From the NCBI GenBank assembly GCA_002077045.2, contig KZ111175.1:72067-136066 (forward strand): a stretch of DNA of 64,000 bases, in the 5' to 3' direction. The DNA is from Rachicladosporium sp. CCFEE 5018. Lineage: Eukaryota; Ascomycota; Dothideomycetes; Cladosporiales; Cladosporiaceae. The notes below the pieces were generated by a model. That model searched no databases. It was given only the letters and a program-made list of their open reading frames with translations, and was not told the origin of the DNA. The translations under genes and the position numbers were made by a program. Of this stretch, positions 1 through 10,662 are shown piece by piece (the first letter of the stretch is position 1; each line of letters begins with the position of its first letter).

Positions 1-1149
1 GCAGACATGGGCTTCGCAGAAAGCTACATGCTCGGCGAAGTCGCCTGCCCAGACATTACAGCTTTCTTCAAGCTGTTCATCCAAAATCGCAGCCACCTCT
101 CAAATGGCTCGACTTTCACCTCAAACCTCGCCGGTAAACTCACAGGTCTGATCCGCAAGACCAACACTCTCACCAATGCCCGCCTGAACATCTCGGCGCA
201 CTACGACATCAGCAACGAAATGTTCGCCGCTTTCCTCTCTCCCGACATGACCTACAGCTCTGCCATTTGGCTCCCGCGAAGCGACCCTCACAGCAGTCAA
301 GAAACGCTCGAACAAGCGCAATACCGCAAACTGCGCCGCTTCATTACGAACGGCAAGATAAAATCGACCGACCACGTCCTCGAGATCGGCACGGGCTGGG
401 GATCATTCGCGATCCTCGCCGCAAGCACAACCGGCTGTCGCGTGACTTCCCTCACTCTCAGCGTTGAGCAGAAAGCTCTAGCAGAAACGCGGATCCGCGC
501 CGCAGGTCTGCAGGACCAGATTCGCGTCCTCCTCTGCGACTACCGCTCCCTCCCAGTCCCTACCTCTGAGGCACAAAAGTACGACAAAGTCGTCAGCATA
601 GAAATGCTCGAAGCCGTTGGCACGGAATACCTCGAAACGTACTTCCGCTGCGTCGACAGCCTGCTTAAGCAGGAAGGCGGCATTGCGGTCTTCCAATGCA
701 TCACCATGCCCGAGTCTCGCTACGCCGGCTACCGCGACAGCGACGACTTCATTCGACGGTACATCTTTCCGGGCGGCCATCTTCCCACTCTAACCCAGCT
801 CTTGACCTCAATCCGATCCGGTTCCTCCGCTACGCCGACCTCTTCACCGCGTCTGATTCCAGAGAGCGTAGAGAACATCGGCCCGCACTACGCGAAAACT
901 CTACGAGTGTGGAGGCAGAACTTCATGCAGTCATTCCCGGCGAAGATCCGGCCTGCGTTGTTGAAAGAGCATGAGGGCGATCGGAAGGGCAAAGGCATGA
1001 GTGAGGAGGATGTGGATCTTTTCAGGCGGAAGTGGGAGTACTACTTCTCGTACTGTGAGGCTGGATTCGCGACGAAGACGCTCGGGGACGTGATCTTGAC
1101 TGTCGGGAGGGAAGGTGGAGTGGAGATGATGGAGGATGTGCCGTTGTAA
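1..1149 (+). CDS. Cyclopropane-fatty-acyl-phospholipid synthase-like methyltransferase, C-terminal part
   Basis: The reading frame is already open at base 1, so the gene starts outside the window; the first ATG (7) is internal because it lies within conserved sequence. About 382 residues are visible, ending at TAA 1147-1149. Numbering from that ATG, the SAM-binding motif I is LEIGTGWGS (125-133). Family landmarks are HYDISN (65-70), SIEMLEAVG (197-205), FPGGHLP (244-250) and YFSYCEAGF (347-355). The family transfers a methyl group from SAM to lipid acyl chains, forming a cyclopropane or methyl-branched product. Fungal homologues are often the C-terminal half of a larger protein with an N-terminal FAD/NAD-binding oxidoreductase domain, which cannot be checked here. 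The family call is secure; the exact product is not. Confidence 0.88.
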   Translation, partial: ADMGFAESYMLGEVACPDITAFFKLFIQNRSHLSNGSTFTSNLAGKLTGLIRKTNTLTNARLNISAHYDISNEMFAAFLSPDMTYSSAIWLPRSDPHSSQETLEQAQYRKLRRFITNGKIKSTDHVLEIGTGWGSFAILAASTTGCRVTSLTLSVEQKALAETRIRAAGLQDQIRVLLCDYRSLPVPTSEAQKYDKVVSIEMLEAVGTEYLETYFRCVDSLLKQEGGIAVFQCITMPESRYAGYRDSDDFIRRYIFPGGHLPTLTQLLTSIRSGSSATPTSSPRLIPESVENIGPHYAKTLRVWRQNFMQSFPAKIRPALLKEHEGDRKGKGMSEEDVDLFRRKWEYYFSYCEAGFATKTLGDVILTVGREGGVEMMEDVPL

Positions 1150-1369
1150 GATTCGATCGCACGAAAACTAGGGTTATGACGACTTCAGACACGATGGCAG
1201 GAATGAATGCTGCGACTTTAGCGGTGGGCGTTGGGTGTCTGGGTTACGCGTATGAAGCGGCATTTGAAAGGGTGGCTTGGTGGTAGATGGGATATACACT
1301 TCTTGCGGTGAAGCCTGCGATGAGGCTTGTACATAGACGATAGAAAGCTCTCTTCTTGCAGAGCGCGGC

Positions 1370-2503
1370 TTACTTCCTCCTTGTGTTCTTCTTCTTTTTC
1401 CGCTTCTTCTTGACCTGCGCTGGCCCGGGCTTACTGGTAGCGTCGTCATCCTCACCATCAAGCGTTTCCAGCTCCTCATCCCCCTCTTCATCGTCGTCCT
1501 CTTCATCCTCATCATCCTCTCCTAGCTCCGCAGCACCTGCCTTGATATCGCCACCCTTCTTCTTCCCTCCACCCGGCCCACCATTCCCATACTTCCTCAC
1601 AACCTCCCCCTCAATCTCCCCCTTCCTCTTCCGAAACAACCCCATAGCCGCCCTCGCATCCTCAATACTGCTATGCTCACCCTCCTGAATCTTCCAGCCC
1701 AGCTCACTAGCCGCGAGCTTCCTCAGCGCAGGCGGCTTGCCTTTACTCTCAATCCTGTAGCCCGAGTAGCGACTCGTGTCCCTCACGTCCCGCGTGCGGT
1801 GCTTGAGCTCCAGCACCTCCAAGTCTTTCTTCAGTGCGTGGCCGACTAGTATTCGTGTTTCGAGGAGGTCGGAGATAGTGCGCTGCACTTCCGCGAATGG
1901 TCGCGCTGTGCCTGGGAGGAGGTGGTGTGGCCGTATGCCGGAGACTGACGTGCGGTAGTCTGTTACTTTTGTACCTGCGGGAGTTTGGACGTAGGAGTCG
2001 TAGATCTGCTGTCCGTGGTAGTTTACCAGTGATACCCGAGCTAGAAGATGGTCGGCGTGTGGTGGTGGGCCGGTGCCGACCATCTCGCAGTCCAAGGAGA
2101 GGTATTTACCGGATTTGTTCGTGGGATGGAGACCAGCGTTAATCTCGTCATTGTGTGCATCGTTGGCCAGGACTATCGTGTTCGAGGCAGGAGACCGATC
2201 AAATGCTGCATGGATGTCGGTGGGGTCGATATCGTGGTCTTTGGCGAGCGTTGCGTGGCGCTCAGCTGGTGCCGGTGCTGATGTGGAAGAAATGTAGCTG
2301 CCCGTCTTGCGCCGTTTGGTGAGGGGGATGCTGTTGTCGCCAGTTGCTTTGGGTCCTTTGCTGTATGGCCTGGGTCTCTCTGATTTCGGGTCTGCAGGCC
2401 TCTTTCGCTTCACTCCTCCATTGATCTTGGCTTCAGCCTTCTTACCTGCCTCGAGTCTTGCCTGCAAGATCTTCCAGTTGCTGGAGAGCTCCAGTCCAGG
2501 CAT
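1370..2503 (-). CDS. REX4: RNA exonuclease 4 (DEDDh family)
   Basis: This single-exon gene encodes 377 residues. The N-terminus (LSSNWKILQ) matches the start of fungal Rex4. The DEDDh 3'-5' exonuclease domain runs from about residue 130 to 295. Exo I is SLDCEMVGTG with D138 and E140, Exo II is VGHALKKDLEV with D227, and Exo III is EHSSIEDARA with H277 and D282, so all catalytic residues are present. Rex4 is a nucle(ol)ar enzyme of pre-rRNA processing (ITS1 in yeast). The last 70 residues are strongly acidic and end in a Lys/Arg-rich tail that probably acts as a nucleolar signal. It is divergent from ESA1, with only 227 bp between the two start codons. Confidence 0.93.
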   Translation of the reverse strand: MPGLELSSNWKILQARLEAGKKAEAKINGGVKRKRPADPKSERPRPYSKGPKATGDNSIPLTKRRKTGSYISSTSAPAPAERHATLAKDHDIDPTDIHAAFDRSPASNTIVLANDAHNDEINAGLHPTNKSGKYLSLDCEMVGTGPPPHADHLLARVSLVNYHGQQIYDSYVQTPAGTKVTDYRTSVSGIRPHHLLPGTARPFAEVQRTISDLLETRILVGHALKKDLEVLELKHRTRDVRDTSRYSGYRIESKGKPPALRKLAASELGWKIQEGEHSSIEDARAAMGLFRKRKGEIEGEVVRKYGNGGPGGGKKKGGDIKAGAAELGEDDEDEEDDDEEGDEELETLDGEDDDATSKPGPAQVKKKRKKKKNTRRK

Positions 2504-2730
2504 GCTTGCTCACTTGGACATGTTGATGCTTGAACAAGAAATAATCAATCTCTACGATGTAAACTTTCACGAATGCGCCGGGTGAAGCTCCGTCGATTCC
2601 CCGAACTGTAACCTCACCGGGCGCAATCTGACACGACGACGCTTTATTGGCATCGTTGCATCAGTACACGCGCGCACACCCATATAATCCATCAAATCGA
2701 GTTTGTAGCCGTCAAATAGGCGCCGTGAAG
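2504..2730. promoter_or_regulatory. Shared divergent promoter of REX4 and ESA1
   Basis: These 227 bp separate the two divergent start codons, so both promoters and 5' leaders must lie here. I see no clear TATA element or named factor site. Confidence 0.5.
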
Positions 2731-4380
2731 ATGGCGCCGCGTGAACATGCTTCAGATGGCGCACGAGCAGAAACAGGTATGGCGACGCTGTCGTCGTTGA
2801 GGTGAGCATGCGCTGATGGATCGATCGCGATCACATGGAATAGCAAATACTGACCTAGTCTACAGTATCGGTGTCAAGGCGATGGTCGAGAAGGTACGTT
2901 GACCGATCAATCCAGCGCAACAAACGTTACTAATTCGCTCCAGGATGGCGAACACCGCAAGGCAGAGATCCTATCGATACAAACCCGGAAAGGCAAACCA
3001 ACATTCTACGTTCACTATGAAGACTTCAACAAACGTCTGGATGAGTGGATTGCCGCCGAACGAATCGATCTGTCTCAAGAAGTCGAGTGGCCTGCGCCAG
3101 AGAAGCCGGAGCCTAAGTCAAAGCAGAAGCAAGCAGCGAAGCAAACCTCGAAAACCGACTCGCTGGCCGTGCAGCCCAGAGCAGGCAACAAACGCTCTCG
3201 GTCTGGCATGCTGCAACGTGAGATCTCTGGCACGCCTGTCGACACTTCGGCGAAGACGTCAAGACGTCCGTCTGTCTCAGGAGGCAAGGAGAATCGCGAT
3301 CCCTCATTAGCCATAGTGGCGACTGAAGACATCGATGCTACGCCTCAGCCTGACGATGAGTCTATGATCGATCTTGTCGACATGCAGGATGCCGCTGCAG
3401 CCGCCAAAGCCGTCCCTGATCACGTTCCTTACACCCGCGAAGAAGAGATAGAAAAGCTCCGCACTGGAGGCAGCATGACGCAGAACCAGACTGAAATCTC
3501 ACGCGTGCGAAACCTCGAGCGAATCCAAATGGGGACCCACGAGATCGAGCCCTGGTACTTCTCTCCTTACCCAGCCGAATTCGCAGACTCGGACCTCGTC
3601 TTCATCTGCGAGTTCTGTCTTGGCTACTACGGCGCTCTTTCCCAGTTTACCCGACATCGCGCAAAATGCACACTCCAACATCCACCCGGAAACGAGATCT
3701 ACCGTGACGCGAACGTCTCTTTCTTCGAAATCGATGGCCGGCGGCAAAGGACCTGGTGCCGCAATCTCTGCCTCCTCTCAAAACTCTTCCTAGACCACAA
3801 AACCCTCTACTACGACGTCGATCCCTTCCTCTTCTACTGCATGACTGTCCGCTCGCCCCACGGCCATCACCTCGTAGGCTACTTCAGCAAAGAGAAAGAA
3901 TGCTCCGAAGGCTACAACGTCGCCTGTATCCTCACCCTACCCCAATATCAGCGGAAAGGCTACGGCAAACTTCTCATCCAATTCTCCTACGAGCTCTCCA
4001 AAATCGAGCAAAAGCTCGGGTCCCCTGAGAAGCCCCTCTCGGATCTCGGTCTCCTGGGCTACAGAGCCTACTGGCAAGAAGTCATCGTCGACTTACTCGC
4101 GGAGACTCTCGAGTCCGGCACACCGCAGCTGAGTGTCGAAGACATCGGACAGACGCTGGCGATGACTACGAATGATGTGCTGCATACACTGCAGAATTTG
4201 AATATGCTGAGGTACCATGCTAAGAGCCATGTTATCGTGCTTACGGAGGCTGTGCTGGGGCAGCGGGATAGGTTGAGGGAGAAGGAGGCGAGGAAGGGAG
4301 GGAAGAGGGTGATTGAGAGTGGGAGGTTGCAGTGGAAGCCGCCGGTCTTCTCGGCGGCGGCGAGGACGTGGAACTGGTAA
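2731..4380 (+). CDS. ESA1: MYST histone acetyltransferase Esa1 (NuA4 catalytic subunit)
   Basis: Three exons give 511 residues: 2731-2801, 2866-2893 (28 nt) and 2944-4380. The introns are 64 and 50 nt (gtgagc...tacag, gtacgt...ccag). Splicing yields ...IGVKAMVEKDGEHRKAEI..., the usual Esa1 start; the unspliced frame from 2899 reads through intron 2. A chromo-barrel/Tudor-knot occupies about residues 25-80, followed by a disordered Lys/Ser-rich linker. The MYST domain has a C2HC zinc finger (C255, C258, H271, C275), the catalytic cysteine C361, the acetyl-CoA loop QRKGYG (369-374) and the catalytic glutamate E395. The enzyme acetylates histone H4/H2A tails in NuA4. The length matches the family. 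Confidence 0.95.
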
Positions 4381-4800
4381 GGGCGGGCTTGGATGCTTGG
4401 GATTGTGGGCTTCTTGTGGGATTTAGCGAGGATTTTGGGGGATCGGGATACCCTCATTGTGGCGATAGCAGGACTAGCTCAAGGGATGAATACGACTCCT
4501 ATACCCATACCTGACGTTTCCTGAAGTGTCCCGTGGTGACAGATGATGCCTGGAATGCTGCCTGACTTGCCGAGTCCCTCGCTCAGCGCCCACCGTAGTC
4601 GCCGCTCGCGGATCTTGCCAAGCGTAGGCATTATCGCCCGTATGACACTGAGCCTTGAAGAGCTCATCGTTGTCGCCGTCAGTGCCACGCCTGGGACCGT
4701 GGAACCGTTTCAAACCTCGAGGTGTCATCTGGGATGTGCCATGGTGGGTGGAAACGGATACAATGACCGCCTGTGTGTCAGCGAGATGCCAAAACGAATG
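4381..4800. other. Intergenic, ESA1 3' side to tRNA-Gln
   Basis: About 420 bp with no credible coding potential. It should hold the ESA1 terminator. A run of four T on the minus strand (4791-4794) serves the tRNA as a Pol III stop. Confidence 0.4.
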
Positions 4801-4885
4801 AGGTCGATCCCGGGCTCGAACCGGGGTTACCAGAAGCTTAACTATATGTCAAAATCTGGAGTGATAACCACTACACTAATCAACC
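4801..4885 (-). tRNA. tRNA-Gln (anticodon TTG) with 13-nt intron
   Basis: On the minus strand, acceptor stem GGTTGAT pairs with ATCGACC, leaving discriminator T. The D arm is GTGT-AGTGGTTA-TCAC. The anticodon stem CCAGA/TCTGG surrounds loop TTTTGA...T, giving anticodon TTG. The intron CATATAGTTAAGC lies between positions 37 and 38, the canonical site. The variable loop is 4 nt (TAAC), as in yeast tRNA-Gln, and the T arm is CCCGG-TTCGAGC-CCGGG. Without the intron it is 72 nt, the usual length. A T4 terminator begins 7 nt downstream. Confidence 0.93.
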
Positions 4886-5861
4886 GACCTGGGAAAGGTA
4901 GTCAAGAGAAAAAACTATAATACAGTGACAACGACGGGAATTCCGGGGCTCCCGCGCCCTGCGCCCCAAGGGCCGGTGTCATTGCCACTCTGACGCCCAG
5001 GGATGCTGTCAGATTGGCGAGGTGAAAAGCGGTTACGTATAATCGATCGTAGATGCAAAGCATCGCCCCGCAACGGTAATTCGCGGTATGTGAGGCGTGC
5101 TCACGTGCTGTCTTGAGCAGGTGACGTTGGATGTCGGCCCGAGATATCTCCGACGCCAAGACTTGTCTCCCATTGTCCAACGTAGGTCCTCGTGTTCGTG
5201 TACCTCTTCATCTACTCTCTTGTCATAATCGAGAGACCCAAAGCGCAGAAGAAAGACGGTGACGGCGTTGAGGTTGCGAAACCCGGAGAAGTTTGCAAGA
5301 CCCACCAAGATCTTGGACAAGTGTCGGACGGATTCATCGTGACACATCACCTAAGTATCAAATACCCTAGGCTACTCGACGCAACCTTCATCTAATCTGT
5401 ATTTGCCATCCTGAGGTATTCATCACATGGGGCGCACCACTGACGATGCGAGACTACGCTGTTCTGTTAGCCGAAGACGGTACTGGCCCGATACAGACCC
5501 TGTCCCTTCCTCAACCCACTACATCCCCTTCATCTCCTTCATCCTCTTTGTCAGAGTCACCTTCGCTATGATCTCCTCCGCCATTACCTTTATCTTCCCC
5601 TTCTCGATATTCGCCCTCGCCTGCAGAAGGAAGCGCGTCACATTCGGCCTGTAGGGTCTGTAGGTCCGCCCCGACACCGCTGTTGTTCGACGCATTACCA
5701 TCCGCGTCGATAGCCCGCTGCGTCTCTGACTCGACGTCATCGACTACTTTCGACTGATTGACCAAGCTTCGGTATTTTGGCTTTCTTATCTCATTGCCAC
5801 GTCTGTCAACTCATTAGTTGATCCGCGCACGAGCAGGCCCGCCTGATCAGCACATTCAAGC
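4886..5861. other. Gene-poor interval
   Basis: About 975 bp in which I find no supportable gene. A minus-strand frame at 5511-5765 encodes a very acidic Glu/Asp/Gly stretch but has no ATG and no recognisable fold; it may be a fragment of the tandem family downstream or chance. Confidence 0.35.
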
Positions 5862-7221
5862 TTACTTGTTGGACACCTTCTTAGCTGCAAACTCCTTGGG
5901 ATTCCCAACCAACGAATGCAGATTGCGTCCCATAATCACGTCATGCCGAATAATAGCAAGACAATCCTTCGCCTCGATGATCGCCTCAAAACGCGCAACA
6001 CACGTCAGCTCCAGGTCCGGGTCCAGGCCAGCGCCACCATCACGGATGTCTGCGTTGACATCAACTATGGTGTCGTGCGCTGAAATAACCATCTGGTATA
6101 GTGTGGTACATACGGCCTGCAGAAGCTCCGGCTTGGGATTTTCGACATTGCCACCTTGACCATCGCCTGAAAGTATTCCTCCCACTTGTCCCACTCGACC
6201 CGCAGTAACGCTTCCCATTTTGTCGGCATGGTAGCAGCGGGAGCGTTGTATGTGCTCATGAGCTTCGCGATCCAAACGCGTGGCTTAGCCTTCGCTGTCG
6301 TGAAGTCGTCCGCCGACAGACGTAGAGGAGTAATTTGGTCGACTATTTGCAACACACTTGCTTCAATCAGATCACGCTCGATGCTTACTGGAAAGGGCTG
6401 CGGGAAAAGTTTCGACGCATCGTCACGTTGCTGCTTCGGCGTCCGTTTGTCTTGCTTGGGCTTGCGAGCTTCACCCGGGGTATCACTGGAACGTTTCTGC
6501 CGGACCTTGCTGGGAGCTGGGTCGTCCGTCGGGTCTTACAATGCATCGTCGCCGCCAGCTGCTTGGGAGGCAATCGAATCCGGAGTATGGGTAAGAGCAG
6601 GCCCGGAGAAGCGCCTCAGCACTGGCTTGTCGTATGGCGTCCTGCAAAGAGTCTGCTGCGCCGGCACCTGACAACTACGTACGCCAGCTGGCAGGGTGCG
6701 TGCTGCAGGGACTGATGCTGTTGCGTTTGGGGCTGTCGAGAGGAATGCTGGCAAGCCTGATGCTGTTGAAGTCTCTTTTGATTGATCTTGAGCTTGCTGG
6801 AGTGGTGCTGATAAGCTGGGCCCAGGCGTCTGGTCGATCTGCTCACTAGCACTTCGACATGGCCGGCACTCGCAACAATACCTGGAGCTAAGAGCTCGTC
6901 GGCAGACGTATCGGCAAGTGCACTCGCCGGAAAGCGGTGCGAGCTGTGTGAATCGTCAGGCTGAGTATCATCGGTGCCTTCTGCGAGTTGTGGAAGCTGC
7001 TGCACCTCGCTCACTGGCTCCATATCGGTCCGCTGACTGGCAGGAACTCGCAAAGTTAGGACCATGTCCGCAGGCACTGCCACCTGTGTATTGAATCCCA
7101 GACCTGGAGGTAGCCACTGTATTCTCCTAGGCGTCAGCTCCAAGTCGGGACCGCGGCTACAATTTGCGTCCTGTGGGTCGCTATCAGGCAGGTCGTTGTA
7201 AATCAAGTCCGGGCTCGTCAT
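5862..7221 (-). pseudogene. Tandem family member A (unknown protein, disrupted)
   Basis: This is an unrecognised protein, homologous to copies B and C. An upstream minus-strand frame opens with ATG at 7221 and is Gln/Ser/Pro-rich. A second frame carries a DDPAPSKVRQKRSS basic segment matching copy C (GARASKKARQKRSA), but is cut by an in-frame TAA at 6536-6538. The C-terminal domain then runs to 5862 and ends in PKEFAAKKVSNK, like copies B and C. Inside the domain the frame changes at an A-run (6139-6142): KWEEYFQAMVKVAMSK lies in one frame and NPKPELLQAVCTTLYQMVIS in the next. With at least two lesions it is probably a pseudogene, unless the consensus is wrong. The N-terminal exon structure is unresolved. 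Confidence 0.5.
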
Positions 7222-8066
7222 GTTGAGATGTCCGCTGTGAAAATGGCCAGTCACTAAAGGGGAAGTGGTTGAACTGCAGACGATGGAGGCAGAGGCTGAT
7301 TATATCTGAGAGGCTGTGAAGCTATCTTGCGTGCTCTAGACACGGCTAGAAAGGCAGACTGGCTTCAAGGAATTCCGTCTACATTTTGGAAGTAGCGAGT
7401 TGAAGCCAGCAGTCGAACAAGATGATCCACACTTACCGATGCTGAGCCAAGAGACGCATCCCGCAGCGCACGAGTAGCCTTCACACTGCAAAGAACGCTA
7501 TTGACAGGGGGCTTGGCCGATATCACGGAAGGAAAGCCTACGAGACTTCGCAATGATGAGGAAATCGCATTGTCGGGCATGGTATATGATCTCTTGCGCG
7601 CTCGATGTGTCAAGTCTACCGCGAATCCTCCAACGCCATCGCTGTCCGGACCCAGTAGCCTTCCATCGATCTCAGCATCGCACTGCGTCTCGGAGGCCGC
7701 TCACAGTCGGAAATTGGCTCTTTTGCAGTACAGCCATGACCGTAATGAGCACATTTGTGGCGCTCGAAGGATAGTCCGAACAGAAGGCCTCTTCACAGCC
7801 TCACAAAGGTACTGTAGGCACAAAGACAGCCTTGAATGGTCACCAGCACTCTTCGGTCCAAGGGGCGGATGTCACACCCACACTCGAATGACCAACCCGT
7901 CGTGCTTCCCTAGTGCCAAACGTACACAGCGTTGCCCACCCTCTAAACACTCCACCATCTCTCCGCTTCTAAAGTTCCGCCGAACGCTCATTTCTTGTTT
8001 TCATTGTTCACCCTGTACACCCCCAACGTTAGCAGCGCCCTTTGTAAGCAGACATAATCGAAGAAG
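7222..8066. other. Spacer between tandem copies A and B
   Basis: About 845 bp. Plus-strand open frames here (for example 7501-8331) have no ordered domain and run antisense to copy B at their end. The spacer should hold the terminator of copy B and the promoter of copy A. Confidence 0.35.
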
Positions 8067-9657
8067 TTACTTGTTAGCGCCCTTCTTGGCCACGAACGCC
8101 GTGGGATCCGCCACGAAATTCTGGGAGCCGAGTCTGCGTGAGCACATCCTCCCTCACCTGCCCGATGTCTCTGATACCTCGAATTATCCCTTCCACACGA
8201 TCGGAGCACTTCAGCGTGGAGTTCACCTTGGCGCTTCCGACTACTCTTGGTCCAGGATGCGGGTTGGTGGGCGTCACCTCGTGTGCCTCGTAGACACGGT
8301 GCATCAACACGGTAGCCGCTGCTTGGAGTAGGTTTGGATCGCTGCGCGAGATGATGGTGTTCGATACACGGGTGCAGGTTTTGTCCTGCCAGTCGTCCCA
8401 TGCGGTCTGCAGCTGCGGAGTAGAGTTGCAGCTCTTCGTGGTGGTGCGCCAAGGAGCACTGAAAGCCTGCATCATGCGGTGGACGTAGTGATCCTCGTTG
8501 GCCTTGACGCCGACAATGTCGTCTGCCTCGGTGAGACGCAGACTCTGCTTCTTGATCACGGTCCGACTCGCATCTGCAAGCGTTATGCGAGGGTGCATCG
8601 TGCTATTGACCGGAGGGAGGGTAGCGTCTCGAGATATCGTAGCGGCGGGTGTGACCAGAGTGGCCGGCGGGTGCATAGTGAGAGTGCCCCATGATGCCAA
8701 CGACTATGATGTCAACCCGTTGCTCTGGGACGACCCCGAGATCCTGCTGGCAGTAGTGACCGGGGCTGGAGGGGCTGTTCTCTGCTTGGTGACCTTGCGA
8801 GACTTGCGGCTACGCTGTGTTGATGTAATTGGAATCGCAGAGTCGCCGTTGATCGGAGTCCACGTCTCATCATCGTTCTGATCAGTGACACTAAGGGTGC
8901 TGGAAAGCTCGCGTGAGCTATTGCTCTCGTTCTGCACTTCACCATCATCCGATGAAACACGCTTACGCTTCCTGCTCCCACCCATGTCAACAGCCCTTTC
9001 GATCGGCGAGGAGACGAGCGACCACTTAGCTCCAGCGATCACGTCCCTACTGGCCATGGGCGTGTCTTGGAATGGTTGTGTTGGGTGCCTCGATCGATCA
9101 GCGACAAATGGACTCAGTGTCGGAACCGATGTGCTCCATTCAACGTTGCTAGATGCAGCTCGGTTGTATTGTGCAAGCCCAAGGCCGTTGAACGATGGCA
9201 TCGTTGCTTGCTGAGCGATGGTGAAGATCGGATCGAAGGACATAGCACTTGCGCGCTGAGTAGAACTCTGTTGATCTTGCTGCATCTTCGAGTAGCGCGG
9301 TTTGAGTTGAGCTCGGGCAGGATGACTCTGGCGCATGTCGGCTGGAAGCGCACGAGGAGTGGAGGAACGGTGTTGCTGCGCCTTGCGCTGCTCATTGTTT
9401 TCGCGTTCTTCGAGATACCTGTTGATTGCCTCGTGCTGTGCAAGGGAGGGGTCGATAATCCTTGCGCTTACAGCACTGGCAGAGAGGTTCTTGAACTTCT
9501 TTGGTTTTGGTGAATTGTGCGTGGTGCTGGCAGCAGTAGAGGTGCTGGTAGCAGTAGGGGTGCTGGCGGCAGTAGGGGTGCTGGTAGCAGTAGGGGTGGT
9601 TTCCTCGAGGTCGGCATCGTATCCCCCGAAGTCGAGGAACTCGTCCATCTTGTCCAT
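8067..9657 (-). pseudogene. Tandem family member B (unknown protein, disrupted)
   Basis: The frame opens at ATG 9657 (MDKMDEFLDFGGYDADLEE), then a Thr/Ala repeat, then a segment ARIIDPS...INRYLEE shared with copy C (SKIIDPS...VRNYVP). A long disordered region with NLS-like SRKRKR follows. An in-frame TAG at 8704-8706 is followed in the same frame by the family C-terminal domain (ITLADASR..., LQTAWDDWQDKT, TLKCSDRVEGI, VREDVLTQTRLPEF). The last 16 residues (VADPTAFVAKKGANK) are one frame over, because of an extra base in a 3-nt run at 8116-8118. Homology to copies A and C continues straight across both lesions, so a one-base insertion and a nonsense change are more likely than introns. No function can be assigned. 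Confidence 0.55.
9523..9594. repeat. 18-nt minisatellite, 4 units
   Basis: Four near-identical 18-nt units (GGTGCTGGTAGCAGTAGG and one- or two-base variants) lie in tandem. On the minus strand they encode the Thr/Ala/Ser/Pro repeat near the N-terminus of family member B. Confidence 0.85.
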
Positions 9658-10662
9658 GGTGTGAGATCTTCGTGTACGTGTGTGGAGATTGATGAGACGT
9701 GATGAGGATATCGTGGTTGTTGACCGATGTGCGTAAGTTCGAGGTTGAGTGGTGTTGCTGGCCGATCTGAAGTCGCAGCTTCGACCTGACTCCTAGATCT
9801 TTCCATGTGCCAGTCGACTTGGCAACCGTAGAGATCTCCGGGCGCCGCTGAGTTAGCGTCATGATGTGTGAATATGAAGTGTGTATACGGGAGGAGAGAA
9901 CGAGGGGCAAAGAAGTTAGACAAGCCTGCCCACAGCCTGTCAAGCGGCCTGCTCCTACATCTTGAACGATCATACATGTGCTCTTCTTGTACAGAGAGCG
10001 CCATAATGCGCGTTGTGAGCGCATTGCGAGAGTTGCAAGAAGGAGAAGGATGTTGGTGAAGTTGAGATAGATAGAAGTGCAGTACTCCCTTTGTCCCAAT
10101 GGCCCAGGCCGCAAACCGCACACACCCAAATGCGACTCACCATGAATACGCCATCTCCATTCCGTTCACCCTCTGCCGTCTATGACAAAGACCTCATACC
10201 TCCATTGATCAGTGCAAGAAGGGCTTAGTCGCACAGTATGTAGCAGCAAGCTCTGCATCTGCAGATCGCGTCGACAGCCTGCCTCATGGTTCAAATCTCA
10301 AGACACCCAATGCTTCCGTCGCATCGCTGTATCCGCCGCAACCCTGAACCATGTCTTGACAATCATCGAAGATGGATCGCTCACCATGAAATCCAGCTGC
10401 AGGTGAAGCCCTTCGAGGAATCTCCGTTGCCAAGCTTCGCTCACGCCTCAATGGCAATCGATTTTGACCAACGCCTCCTAACCAGCATGCTCTAGAATTT
10501 GATAGCCTTCGCCCCTGCTGCCACACTCTCTGACGCGTTACCTCTCGCGCTTTAAGTCCCACGTTTCTTGATGAGATCTCGAAATTTCTCCTTTCTGCCA
10601 GCGTTGTTGCGCCTGTGAAACATGTTAGCAATGAGCCTCGCGAATCGAGGTAGCGATGACAC
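9658..10662. other. Spacer between tandem copies B and C
   Basis: About 1 kb without a credible gene. It contains the upstream region of copy B and the 3' region of copy C. Open frames here show no recognisable composition or motif. Confidence 0.35.

Noticed and set aside
5511..5765. Acidic open frame on the minus strand
   Set aside because: No ATG start, low-complexity only, no partner exon; not supportable as a gene.
8094..8146. A 37-nt intron at the end of family copy B that would restore frame
   Set aside because: It would remove the VREDV...LPEF segment conserved in the paralogues and is shorter than any other intron in the window; a one-base insertion is simpler.
7501..8331. 276-residue plus-strand open frame
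   Set aside because: It overlaps the conserved end of family copy B in antisense, has no domain and an ordinary chance composition.
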